This document shows, one piece after another, positions 54,788-64,000 of a stretch of DNA of 64,000 bases; within the stretch, counting starts at the first letter, position 1; every line of letters begins with the position of its first letter. Where the stretch lies: NCBI RefSeq assembly GCF_029541745.1, contig NZ_CP089746.1, positions 7,015,559-7,079,558 on the forward strand, in the 5' to 3' direction. The position numbers and the translations under genes were made by a program. The notes under the pieces were generated by a model, which did no database searches, was not told the origin of the DNA, and saw nothing but the letters and a program-made list of their open reading frames with translations. This DNA is from Streptomyces sp. LX-29 (lineage in GTDB: Bacteria; Actinomycetota; Actinomycetes; Streptomycetales; Streptomycetaceae).

Positions 54788-54946
54788 GCCGGATCCGCGG
54801 GCGCCGGCCACCCACTCGGCGCCGGCGGCACCCGGCTGACGACCACCCTCGCCCACGCCCCGCGGCGGCGCCGCGCCCGCTACCGGCCGCGGACCGTGTG
54901 CGAGGCCGGCGGGCTCGCCCACGCCACGATCCTGGAGGCGCTGTGA
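54788..54946 (+). pseudogene. Remnant of a thiolase (acetyl-CoA acetyltransferase) C-terminus
   Basis: Read in the frame starting at 54788, about 52 codons end at TGA 54944-54946. They read GHPLGAGGTRLTTTLAH, an Arg-rich stretch ending ARYRPRT, then VCEAGGLAHATILEAL. This matches, in order and spacing, the thiolase C-terminal signature GHPLGxSGxR (catalytic His), RRGxRYGLxT, CxGGG (catalytic Cys region) and the last helix. Nothing upstream encodes the rest of a thiolase (azlD occupies that DNA), and the CxGGG motif has drifted to CEAGG. It is a leftover from a deletion or rearrangement. This rests on motif memory only. Confidence 0.6.
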
Positions 54947-55474
54947 GCCGGACCGGCGCGAGGCCGACGCCCGTGGGGCGCGAGATCGGGCCCGCACGGC
55001 GCGGACCGGGGGCCGAGGGGTGAAAGGTCAGCTCGCGCGGCGCAGGGTCGGGCCCGTGGGGTCTGGTGCCGGGCCCGCGCGGCGCGGGGTCGGGCCGCGT
55101 GGCGCGGACCGGGGCCCCGTATGGCGCGGGCCGGGGGCGAGGGCGGAAGGTCGGCCCGCGCGTCCGGTGCCGGGCCCGCCCGGTCCGGTGCCGGGCCCGC
55201 GCGGCGCAGGGCCGGGGCCCGCGCGGTGTGCGGGGCGGGACCCGCATGGTGTGCGTCGACCCGCATGGTGTGCGTCGGCCCGCATGGTGTGCGTCGGGCC
55301 GCGTGGTGTGCGTCGGGCCGCGCCACCCCAACGCAGTAGACGGCTGCGCTGTCCGGGTCGCGGCGCGCGCGGCCCGGCCGGGGCGATGGCAGCGTGAGCG
55401 GTGGTGCGACCGGCGGTGGGCACCCCTCGCCCCGGCCTCCGCGTCCTGGACGAAACCGCCTCGTGGAGGTCCCC
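54947..55474. repeat. Gene-free, repeat-rich spacer with four 19-bp tandem copies
   Basis: About 530 bp with no credible gene. 54960-55240 is a degenerate mosaic of CGGGCCCGCGCGGCGCGG-like units. 55242-55317 is four consecutive 19-bp copies (CCGCATGGTGTGCGTCGRC, the last with GCGTGG); 19 is not a multiple of three, so it is not coding. The long open frames here are composition artefacts. The ribosome binding site of the next gene is at 55465-55469. Confidence 0.8.
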
Positions 55475-56961
<1,487 letters not shown>

Positions 56962-56999
56962 GGCCCCGGCGGAGCGAGCGGGCCGCCGGCCCGCGGCGG

Positions 57000-57905
57000 T
57001 CAGCGGGGCGGGTTCACGGCGGTGCCCTTGAAGAAGGTGTAGTGGAAGGTCCCGCCGGCCTCCGCCGTTCGCCGCAGATCGGCCATGCCCCGGTCCCAGG
57101 CGGCCGGGTCGGTGAGCCCGGTGGCCAGGGCGTCCTCCCGCACCGCCTCGATCATGGCGATGAAGGTGGCGCGGGTGAACCCCTCGACCAGGTCGGGCCG
57201 GCTCTCGTCGGCGTAGACCGTGCGCGGCTCCACCACCACCTCCGCGAAGCCGGCCGCGGTGAGCAGCGGCTGGAGCCGCCGGCCGATCAGCGCGTCCCCG
57301 CCGGCGGCGGCCTGGAGCGCGATCTGCCGGTCGATCGTGGCGCGAGCGAAGGCGCTGTCCGGGTGGAAGAAGGCCGACCCGTGGTCGCCCTCGACCACGG
57401 TGAGGGTGCCGCCCGGTCGCAGCACCCGCCGCAGCCCCGCCAGCGCCCGTCGCGGGTCCCGCAGGTGTTCCAGGACGAAGCAGACGAAGAGGTGGTCGAA
57501 GGAGTCGTCGGCGAACGGCAGGGCGAAGAGATCGGCGCACCGCCACTCCACCTCGGCCCCAGGGACCTGGGCCGCCACTCTGGCGCGGGCCCGCGCCAGG
57601 GAGTCGGCGGAGACGTCGACCGCGGTCAGCAGCGCTCCGGGGCTGCCCGTCAGCAGGTGCACCGTCTGCGCGCCGACCCCGCAGCCCACCTCCAGCACCC
57701 GACTGCCGGCGGCGTAGGACGTGCCGGCGTGCAGCAGCGTCGCCAGGGTGTCCGCCTGGTCGCCCAACCGACGGGACTCGTCAGCCGAGTAGCCGTGGAC
57801 GTAGCCGGTCGAGGACGGGGGAGACGAAGGAGAGCCGGGGGAGGAGCGGGAGGCGGGAGAGGCGGGAGGTGTGGGGGAGGCGGGAGACGTCGTCGCTGTG
57901 TTCAT
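57000..57905 (-). CDS. SAM-dependent class I methyltransferase
   Basis: 301 residues. A Pro/Ser/Thr-rich N-terminus (about 35 residues) precedes the core: motif I VLEVGCGVGAQTVHL, acidic residue in TAVDVSADS, motif II FDHLFVCFVLEHL and post-motif LRPGGTLTVVEGD. It resembles the UbiE/Coq5-like group that methylates small molecules; the substrate is unknown. AGGGTGGG precedes ATG 57905. It diverges from a MocR-type regulator 28 bp away, which probably controls it. Confidence 0.84.
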   Translation of the reverse strand: MNTATTSPASPTPPASPASRSSPGSPSSPPSSTGYVHGYSADESRRLGDQADTLATLLHAGTSYAAGSRVLEVGCGVGAQTVHLLTGSPGALLTAVDVSADSLARARARVAAQVPGAEVEWRCADLFALPFADDSFDHLFVCFVLEHLRDPRRALAGLRRVLRPGGTLTVVEGDHGSAFFHPDSAFARATIDRQIALQAAAGGDALIGRRLQPLLTAAGFAEVVVEPRTVYADESRPDLVEGFTRATFIAMIEAVREDALATGLTDPAAWDRGMADLRRTAEAGGTFHYTFFKGTAVNPPR

Positions 57906-57933
57906 GGACCCACCCTTTCGCCACAATGGCCTG

Positions 57934-59445
57934 ATGAACAGGTCCAATGGGCGGCCTACCGACCGGTCCATAACCTCGGGTCCCGGCTCCGACTTCCTCC
58001 AACTCGACGTCGCCCGGGCCCCGGTGGGCGGCCTCTCCGACTGGCTCGCCCGGCAGCTGCGGCTCGCCGTCTCGGACGGACGACTGCCGGTGGGCAGCCG
58101 GCTCCCGGCCAGCCGCGTCCTCGCCGCGGAGCTCCGGGTCTCGCGCGGAGTGGTCACCGAGGCGTACCGGCGGCTGGTCGAGGACGGGCACGCCGTGGGG
58201 CGCGGGCGCAACGGAACAGTCGTGGTCGCGGCCCCGCTCGCCGCCCCGCCACCCCCGAGGTCCGCCACCCGCCGCGCCGCCGAACCGAGCGTTCCGGAGG
58301 GCTTGTTCGTCGCCACGCCCGGCGTCGACGTCTTCGACGCGCTGCGCGCCGTCCCGGCCCGGATCGACCTCTCGCCCGGTCTGCCCGACCTCACCGCCTT
58401 CCCGCGTACGGCGTGGCTGCGGGCGGAACGCGCGGTCCTCGACGGGCTCTCCGCCTCCGGGCTGGGCTACGGGGACCCGCGCGGGACCCCGGAGCTGCGG
58501 CGCGCGGTCGCCGACTGGCTGGCCCGCAACCGCGGGATCCGCGCCCACCCGGACGAGGTGCTGATCGTCGCCGGCACCGCCCAGGCGCTCGGGCTGCTCG
58601 GCCAGGTGCTCCGGTCCGACGGCATCGACGAGGTGGCGGTGGAGGACCCCGGCTCGCTGGGGCTGCGCCAGCACGTACGCGACTGCGGCCTGCGGACGCC
58701 GCCCGTCCCCGTCGACGCGGAGGGTGTGCGCGTCGACGCGCTGCGCGCCTCCGGGGCGCCGGCGGTGCTGCTCACCCCGGCGCACCAGTTCCCCACCGGG
58801 GTGGTGCTCGGCGGCGGACGACGGCGCCAGCTGATGCGCTGGGCCGGCGACGGCGGGCTGCTCATCGAGGACGACTACGACGCGGAACACCGCTACGACC
58901 GCCCGCCGGCCCCCGCGCTGCGGTCGATGCTCGCCGAGCGGGTCTGCTACGCCGGCAGCGCCTCCAAGCTGCTCGCGCCCGCGCTACGGGTGGGCTGGCT
59001 GCTCGCCCCGCCCCGCTACCGGGACGACCTGGTGGCGGCCAAGCGCCTCGCGGACCTCGGCAACGCCGCGCTGCCCCAGTTGGTGCTGGCCCGGCTGATG
59101 GACTCGGGCGAACTGGAGCGCCAGCTCCGCCTGTTGCGCCGGAGGCATCGGCGCCGCCGGGACGCGATGATCGAGGCCGTCCGGACCCGGCTGCCGGGGG
59201 CGGTCGTCCACGGCGCCGCCGCCGGCCTCCACCTCATGGTCACCTTCCCGGCCGGCACCGGCTTCGCGGACACCGACCTCGCGGCCGCGGCGCTCGCCCG
59301 CGGGGTCAAGGTCCATCCGCTGTCCTGGCACTGGCAACACCCGGACCGACCGGGGCTGGTGCTCGGCTACGCGGCGACCGCGCCGACCGCCATCGCCGAG
59401 GGCCTGGCCACCCTCGGCGCGCTGGTGCGCGAGCTGGGCCGGTGA
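57934..59445 (+). CDS. MocR-family (GntR-aminotransferase fusion) transcriptional regulator
   Basis: 503 residues. N-terminal GntR winged helix (LRLAVSDGRLPVGSRLPASRVLAAELRVSRGVVTEAYRRL) fused to a fold-type I aminotransferase domain with Lys345 in SASKLLAPALRVGW for the PLP Schiff base and IEDDYDAEHRY for the pyridine-ring contacts. The group includes PdxR, GabR and others that sense PLP or amino compounds. ATG 57934 is used because an earlier in-frame start would run through the divergent gene. GGTCCA half-sites at 57941, 57965 and inverted at 57905 lie around the start. It diverges from the methyltransferase gene. Confidence 0.87.
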   Translation: MNRSNGRPTDRSITSGPGSDFLQLDVARAPVGGLSDWLARQLRLAVSDGRLPVGSRLPASRVLAAELRVSRGVVTEAYRRLVEDGHAVGRGRNGTVVVAAPLAAPPPPRSATRRAAEPSVPEGLFVATPGVDVFDALRAVPARIDLSPGLPDLTAFPRTAWLRAERAVLDGLSASGLGYGDPRGTPELRRAVADWLARNRGIRAHPDEVLIVAGTAQALGLLGQVLRSDGIDEVAVEDPGSLGLRQHVRDCGLRTPPVPVDAEGVRVDALRASGAPAVLLTPAHQFPTGVVLGGGRRRQLMRWAGDGGLLIEDDYDAEHRYDRPPAPALRSMLAERVCYAGSASKLLAPALRVGWLLAPPRYRDDLVAAKRLADLGNAALPQLVLARLMDSGELERQLRLLRRRHRRRRDAMIEAVRTRLPGAVVHGAAAGLHLMVTFPAGTGFADTDLAAAALARGVKVHPLSWHWQHPDRPGLVLGYAATAPTAIAEGLATLGALVRELGR

Positions 59446-59562
59446 GCCCGGCACCGCGGGCGTACGGGAAATGAACGGCGGCAAGGGGAGTGCCGGGCGG
59501 CGCGTGCCGGCGGGCTGAATGCCTCCCTTGCCCCCGTATGCGCCTTCGCAAAACCCACCTCT

Positions 59563-59580
59563 TGCCCCAAAGTGGGGGCA
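59563..59580 (+). promoter_or_regulatory. Hairpin over the ribosome binding site of the terpene-synthase-like gene
   Basis: TGCCCC (59563-59568) and GGGGCA (59575-59580) are exact inverted repeats with a 6-nt spacer. The right arm contains the only purine-rich RBS candidate, two bases before ATG 59583. A second TTGCCCCC copy lies upstream at 59528. Confidence 0.5.
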
Positions 59581-59582
59581 TT

Positions 59583-60785
59583 ATGACCCCTCGCCACCAG
59601 CCGAGGCACGGTGCGCCCTCGCAGGACCCGCCACTTCGGCCCGCTCCGCCCCACCAGGGCCGGCATGTGCCGTCGCCCGCGCTCGCCCCGCTCCGCCGGC
59701 CCCTGCTGCCGTTCGCGGCCACGGTCAACCCGGCCGCCCGGGAGGCCGGCCGCCACACCCGGCACTGGGCGACGCGGATGGGCCTGCTCGGTGACGAGTC
59801 GGGGCTGGGCTGGCCGGCCGGCTGCGCCCCGCACGCCGCCGCCCGGATGTACCCCCGGGCGCCGACCGGGAAGCTCAACCTGATCAGTGACCATCTGTGG
59901 TGGCTGCTCGCTCTCGACGAGCGGTTCGAGCGGCTCGGCCGCGACGGGACGGCGGCGCGGGCGCTCGATCCGGTGCACCGCGCGGTGCTGACCGCGCGCG
60001 CCGGCGCGGCACCCCCCGACCGGCCGACATCGGACGCCCGGCGGTCGGACCGGGCGGCGCCGGGTGACGCGCCGTCGGAGCAGATGCCACCGGAGCAGGC
60101 GCCGGCGGAGCAGGCGGTGTCGGGCGGCGGTGTCGCGGGGCCGCTGGTGCAGGCCTTCGCCGATCTGCACCGGCGGAGCGGAGCGGCCCTGCCCCGCGGC
60201 TGTCTGACCCGCCTGCTGGACGGCCTCGACGGCGTTCTACGAGGCTTCGCCGCCGAGGCCGCCTCCCGGCGCCGTCGACTGCCGCCGAACGAGGCCGAGT
60301 ACACGGCGCTGCGTCGCGACACCAGCCGCGCCGGGATCTTCGCCGTCTTCACCGAACTCGCGGTCGGCGTCGAGCTGTCGCCCCGGGTGGCCGCCCGCGC
60401 CGAGTACCGGGAGCTGATCGACTGCGCGGCGGACATCGTGGGCTGGGACCAGGACCTGGCCGCGGTCCGCCGGGAGTCCGCCCGCGGCGGGCCGCACAAC
60501 CTGGTCCGGGTGTTGGCCCGGGCGCACGCGCTGAGCCTGCCCCAGGCGGCCCAGCGGACGGCGGAGCGGATCACCCGGCGCGGCGAGGACTATCTGGCCG
60601 CCGAGTACCGGCTGTTGTGCGCGCTGGAGCACGCCGAGCTGCCGGCGGTCGAGCGGCTGCGCCACCAGCGACTCGTACCCGCGCTGCGGGACACGCTCAG
60701 CGGCGTCATCGCCTGGAACCACGCCTGGTCCCAGCTCGGCCGGCCCGAGTCCGGGTCGGCCGCCGTCAGCCGTCCGTGGCGATGA
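59583..60785 (+). CDS. Divergent class I terpene synthase-like protein with altered metal-binding motifs
   Basis: 400 residues, all-helical, with the order of bacterial class I terpene cyclases: DHLWWLLALDERFERLG (first motif, 103-119), EYTALRRDTSRAGIFAVF (Arg sensor helix) and VGWDQDLAAVRRESARGGPHNLV (NSE helix). The aspartate-rich motif reads D112-E-R-F-E116 in place of DDxxD. In the NSE triad Asn is Gln290 and Ser is Ala294, with only Glu298 kept. The final RY pair reads RP. Residues 136-185 are a low-complexity loop. It may be a low-activity or repurposed cyclase, or use a substrate outside the common set. No prenyltransferase or P450 is adjacent. ATG 59583 is the first start with an RBS-like GGGGG. 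Confidence 0.68.
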   Translation: MTPRHQPRHGAPSQDPPLRPAPPHQGRHVPSPALAPLRRPLLPFAATVNPAAREAGRHTRHWATRMGLLGDESGLGWPAGCAPHAAARMYPRAPTGKLNLISDHLWWLLALDERFERLGRDGTAARALDPVHRAVLTARAGAAPPDRPTSDARRSDRAAPGDAPSEQMPPEQAPAEQAVSGGGVAGPLVQAFADLHRRSGAALPRGCLTRLLDGLDGVLRGFAAEAASRRRRLPPNEAEYTALRRDTSRAGIFAVFTELAVGVELSPRVAARAEYRELIDCAADIVGWDQDLAAVRRESARGGPHNLVRVLARAHALSLPQAAQRTAERITRRGEDYLAAEYRLLCALEHAELPAVERLRHQRLVPALRDTLSGVIAWNHAWSQLGRPESGSAAVSRPWR

Positions 60786-60910
60786 GGCGGGCCGTGTGAC
60801 GGCTCGGCGCGCGGCTGGCGCGCCGGGCGACGAGACGGCCGGCCGCCGGGGCGCGGCCGGGCCTCGGGGAGGTGCGGCGGGACGGGCCGTCCGGCCCGCC
60901 GCGGGGGCGG

Positions 60911-61867
60911 TCAGTCCGCGACGCGGTGGGCCGGGGGCCTGTTCGCCACCGCGCTGTCGTACAGGGCCTTGACGTCCTTGTCGAAGGAGGAGCTGTAGGA
61001 GATGTCGGCCTTGTCGCCACCGGTCTTCCAGCCGCCGATGACGCCGATGATCCGCCAGCCGGAGCCCTTCTTCACCAGGAAGGGGCCGCCGGAGACGCCG
61101 TTGGTGTAGCCGTCGCAGTGGATGCGCAGGAAGCTGCCCGGGATCTTCGGGTCCCTGCTGTCGTAGCGCACGGTCTTGTCCGTGCAGTCCAGCGGGCGCT
61201 TCTTGGCGGCGGGGTAGCCGATCAGCCGCACCGTGGGGTGCCGGTAGCCCGGGTTGACGGCCAACTCCGAGCCGCCGACGACGTCCTGCACGTTCCGGCC
61301 CGCGCGCTTCTCCAACTGGAGGAAGCTGAAGTCCAGATCGGCGGCCGCGTTCGGGCCCTTGGTGAGGTAGCGCTTGTCGACGTAGACCCGGCCCGGCTTG
61401 ACCGCGAAGGCGCCGTAGGGCTTCCTGCCGTCGTCGTACTTCGGGACGAAGGTGAGCCGCTTGCGCGCCCGCTGGTCGTCGAAGCAGTGCCCGGCGCTCA
61501 TGACCAGGTTCCGACCGGGGGAGGAGACCACGGAACCGCTGCAGAAGCGGCCGGTGCCGGTGGCGTCCTGCCAGAAGAAGGTGCCGACCATGGGCAGGCC
61601 GCCGAAGGGTCTGCTGTTCGCCGTCGGGCCGGGGGCCCCGTGGCGCGCCGCGGTGGGCGCCGCCGGCTTGCCGTCGCCCGCCACCGGACGGGCGGCGCGC
61701 ATCCGCGCCGGGGTCCAGTAGGCGTCGACGACGGCGCTGAGCGAGGGCGCCGGCAACGGCGGCGCGGGTCGCCGGGGAGCGGCCGCCGCCGGCTCGGCCG
61801 GCGAGATCAGCAGACAGGACAGGGCGGCACCCAGGGCGGGCGCCAGGTGCGCGCGGCGCATCGGCAT
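60911..61867 (-). CDS. Secreted trypsin-like (S1/V8-type) serine protease
   Basis: 318 residues. An N-terminal signal peptide (about 30 residues, ending AEPAAAA) is followed by a Pro/Ala-rich propeptide-like region. The catalytic triad is visible: His127 in MSAGHC, Asp177 or Asp179 in AADLDFSFLQL and Ser259 in NGVSGGPF. Cys109-Cys128 and Cys228-Cys251 are probable disulphides, as in chymotrypsin-fold enzymes. The domain is of the streptomycete type that resembles glutamyl endopeptidases. Two close ATGs exist (61867 and 61861); GGGGG upstream favours the first. It is a single gene, 49 bp from the stop of the next gene on the same strand. Confidence 0.87.
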   Translation of the reverse strand: MPMRRAHLAPALGAALSCLLISPAEPAAAAPRRPAPPLPAPSLSAVVDAYWTPARMRAARPVAGDGKPAAPTAARHGAPGPTANSRPFGGLPMVGTFFWQDATGTGRFCSGSVVSSPGRNLVMSAGHCFDDQRARKRLTFVPKYDDGRKPYGAFAVKPGRVYVDKRYLTKGPNAAADLDFSFLQLEKRAGRNVQDVVGGSELAVNPGYRHPTVRLIGYPAAKKRPLDCTDKTVRYDSRDPKIPGSFLRIHCDGYTNGVSGGPFLVKKGSGWRIIGVIGGWKTGGDKADISYSSSFDKDVKALYDSAVANRPPAHRVAD

Positions 61868-61916
61868 CGTGTGGATCCCCCGTGAAGACGTCGGTTCGTG
61901 CGTACCGGACGGGACG

Positions 61917-63992
61917 TCAGAGTCCCGCGGCCGGGCCGCGGTCGGGAGTGTACTCGGTCACCAGCAGCGCGATGTCGTCCGCGCGGTCGGGGGAGCGACG
62001 GGCTTCCTGCAACAGCCGGTCGGCCAGCTCCTCCAGGGAGTCGGCGCGCGCGTGGGCCAGCGAGCTGCGCAGCCGGTCCACGCCCAGGTCGATGTCGGCG
62101 TCCCGGACCTCCACCAGCCCGTCCGTGTACAGCGCCAGCACCGAGCCGGGGGCCAGCTCCCACTCCGTCTCCGGGTAGCCGGCCGTCGGGTCCACGCCGA
62201 GCACCGCCCCGCCCGGCAGATCCAGGACCTCCGCCGTACCGTCGGGGTGGCGCAGCAGCGGGGGGCAGTGGCCGGCGCGGACGGCGCGGATCCGGCCGCT
62301 CGCGGCGTCGAGCCAGAGGTAGCAGCAGCTGGCGAGCAGCGTGGCATCGAGGTCGATCATGAGTCGATTGGTGCCCGCCACCACCTCGCTGGGCCGGTGT
62401 CCGGCGGTGGCGAACGCCCTGACCGCGCTGCGCAGTTGGCCCATGAGGGCGGCGGCCGCGACGCTGTGCCCCTCCACGTCCCCGATGACCAGGGCCAGCC
62501 CGCCGCCGGTGGGGATCGCGTCGTACCAGTCGCCGCCGATGTCCATCCCGGTGGTGCCCGGCAGATAGCGGCCCGTGATGCGCACCCCGGCCAGCGCCGG
62601 CAGCCGGTGCGGCAGCAGGGCGTGCTGGAGCCCGCGGGCGATGGCGTGCGCCTCGTCGAACAGCCGCGCCCGCTCCAGGGCCTGGGCGATCAGCCCGCCG
62701 AGCGCGCCCAGCACGCTGCGCTGCTCGGCGCGGAGCCGGTGGACCGCGTCGAAGCCCAGGACACAGGTGCCGACCGGCCGGCTGGAGGCGATCAGCGGGA
62801 GGTAGACCCAGGAGCGCACCCCGTCCGCCGGGAGGTCCGGATACTCCCGCGCCAGCTGCCGCTCGGACTCGATGAACAGCGGGGCGCCGGTGGTCAGCGT
62901 CTCCGTGCCGGGCAGTCGGGCGTCCAGCGTCGCCCCCTCCAGCCGGCCCAGGAAGTCATCGCGGGATCCGGCGCGGAAGAGCAGCCGCATGCGGCCGTCG
63001 TGGACCGCGAAGATCGCCAGGTGTTGGCCCCCGAAGGCCGCCAGCACCTGCTCGGCGACGACGGCGCACACCTCGCGGGCGGTGACGGCCTCGGTGAGCG
63101 CACTGCCCAGCTGCAACAGGTGGTACATGGCGCCCAGCCGGGGCCGCGCGGCGTCGTCCGGCACGGCGACCGCCGTCGGGGCACCCGGCTCCGGATCCGT
63201 TCCGGACTCGGGACCCCGTCCCGCTTCCGGCTCCGCCTCCGGTCCCGAGGCGCGCCCCGGTCCCGGCCCGCGCTCCCGGTCCGGATCCGGCTCCGACCGC
63301 ACGGCGTCGGCCGGCGCGGGCCGGTCCGCCGGGGCGACCCGGGCCGTCACCCCGTCGGCCGCCGGGTGCAGGACGAAGGTCAGCCACTGGTCCGGTGGCC
63401 GACGGGCGAGGAAGGACGTGGGCTGCTGGGACACCATCGCGGCCCGGTGCCGGTTCTCGTAGCCGGGGTCGGCCAGCCACGGCAGCACATCCCACAGCCG
63501 CAGGCCCAGCACGTCCGCGGCGTCGATCCCCAACAGCCGCTCCAGGCCGTGGTTGACATAGGTGATCCGCCCGTCCGGGTCGAGCGCGACGACTCCGTCG
63601 TGCAGCCGCTCGACCGCCGCGACGGCCCGACTTCCCGCGCCGGGATCCAGGACCGCACCCACCAGGTGTGAGCGCGCCGCCTCCCCGGCGTCCTCCGGCA
63701 CCCGTCCCCACAACTCGACCGTGCGCAACCGGTCGTCGCCCCCGCGCACCCGCAGCCGGCGCGCCAGCACCCGGCCGTGCTGGACCGCGGCGCGGGCCGC
63801 GGCCCGGAACGCGGCGAGGTCGCCGGGGTGGATCCGGGAGGCGAGGGTGGCGGCCCGGCCGTCGTATCGGGCCGGGTCCAGCCCGAAGATCGCGCACAGC
63901 TCGTCGTCGGCCGCCAGGGCGCCGGTGTCCAGCCGCCAGTCGAACAGGCCCACCCGCACCGAGGGGGTGGCCGTGGCCGGGACCTCCAGCAC
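61917..63992 (-). CDS. PAS-PAS-GAF-SpoIIE (PP2C) phosphatase, possibly extending beyond the window
   Basis: At least 691 residues. Two PAS-like domains (about 1-115, with RIHPGDLAAF; about 125-215, with HDGVVALDPDGRITYVN), a Pro/Glu/Gly-rich linker (225-275), a GAF domain (about 290-450, VVAEQVLAAFGGQHLAIF) and a SpoIIE PP2C domain (465-685) with metal-binding MDIGGDWYDA, IGDVEGH and DDIALLVTEY. This is the streptomycete RsbU-like plan for dephosphorylating STAS anti-sigma antagonists according to small-molecule or redox input. GTG 63992 is the last start visible, but the frame stays open to the edge, so the true start may lie outside. No histidine-kinase-like ATPase domain is fused. Confidence 0.87.
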   Translation of the reverse strand: MLEVPATATPSVRVGLFDWRLDTGALAADDELCAIFGLDPARYDGRAATLASRIHPGDLAAFRAAARAAVQHGRVLARRLRVRGGDDRLRTVELWGRVPEDAGEAARSHLVGAVLDPGAGSRAVAAVERLHDGVVALDPDGRITYVNHGLERLLGIDAADVLGLRLWDVLPWLADPGYENRHRAAMVSQQPTSFLARRPPDQWLTFVLHPAADGVTARVAPADRPAPADAVRSEPDPDRERGPGPGRASGPEAEPEAGRGPESGTDPEPGAPTAVAVPDDAARPRLGAMYHLLQLGSALTEAVTAREVCAVVAEQVLAAFGGQHLAIFAVHDGRMRLLFRAGSRDDFLGRLEGATLDARLPGTETLTTGAPLFIESERQLAREYPDLPADGVRSWVYLPLIASSRPVGTCVLGFDAVHRLRAEQRSVLGALGGLIAQALERARLFDEAHAIARGLQHALLPHRLPALAGVRITGRYLPGTTGMDIGGDWYDAIPTGGGLALVIGDVEGHSVAAAALMGQLRSAVRAFATAGHRPSEVVAGTNRLMIDLDATLLASCCYLWLDAASGRIRAVRAGHCPPLLRHPDGTAEVLDLPGGAVLGVDPTAGYPETEWELAPGSVLALYTDGLVEVRDADIDLGVDRLRSSLAHARADSLEELADRLLQEARRSPDRADDIALLVTEYTPDRGPAAGL

Positions 63993-64000
63993 GACCGTGT

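Noticed and set aside
54960..55393. Possible gene in the open frames before the beta-propeller lipoprotein
   Set aside because: Degenerate repeats, no RBS and frame-breaking 19-bp units.

Overview
The window is high-GC DNA, with strong third-position G/C bias, GTG starts and AGGAG-type ribosome binding sites. It carries a modular type I polyketide synthase, roadblock/LC7 genes and several RsbU-like phosphatases, so a Streptomyces or very close actinomycete is likely. No tRNA, rRNA, CRISPR array, IS element or att site was seen.

Bases 1-38391 are the 3' part of a biosynthetic cluster that I recognise as a piericidin (alpha-pyridone/pyridinol NADH-ubiquinone reductase inhibitor) cluster. Five PKS genes run in one direction: ...ACP2-[KS-AT-DH-KR-ACP]3; [KS-AT*-DH-KR-ACP]4; [KS-AT-DH-ER-KR-ACP]5; [KS-AT-DH-KR-ACP]6; [KS-AT-ACP]7-[KS-AT-ACP]8-TE. 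They are followed without a change of strand by a methyltransferase, an SRPBCC protein, a class II glutamine amidotransferase/asparagine-synthetase homologue, a second methyltransferase and an aromatic-type FAD hydroxylase. This is the pieB1-C-D-B2-E order. The module programme matches the piericidin carbon skeleton: methylmalonyl in modules 3, 5 and 7, malonyl expected in 4, 6 and 8, full reduction only in module 5, and no reduction in 7 and 8. The TE would release a beta,delta-diketo acid, PieD would amidate it so that it closes to an alpha-pyridone, and PieE plus the two methyltransferases would add the ring oxygen and two O-methyls. A strong terminator follows pieE.

The family is known, but this copy has unusual points. 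The module 4 AT has lost both catalytic residues and carries a tandem-repeat insertion. The module 3 KR has Ala in place of its catalytic Ser, the module 7 ACP reads GFVSL, and the module 8 AT has a non-standard RAAH motif.

From 38.6 kb to the end the genes look like ordinary chromosome. They include a bicovalent-flavin (BBE-type) oxidase, a reverse-strand operon of three roadblock/LC7 proteins plus a PATAN protein, a DHA2 exporter, a VOC/IclR divergent pair, an ECF sigma with a SnoaL-like tail, a quinol-monooxygenase-like protein and a membrane PP2C phosphatase. Then come a BtuF-like binding protein, a two-domain VOC protein, membrane proteins, an isochorismatase-fold hydrolase, a cupin-XRE regulator divergent from azlCD, a thiolase remnant and a repeat-rich gap. 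The last genes are a beta-propeller lipoprotein, a 23-copy heptamer repeat, a methyltransferase/MocR divergent pair, a divergent terpene-synthase-like gene, a secreted trypsin-like protease and a PAS-GAF-SpoIIE phosphatase running to the window edge. Short tandem repeats in coding and non-coding DNA recur throughout.
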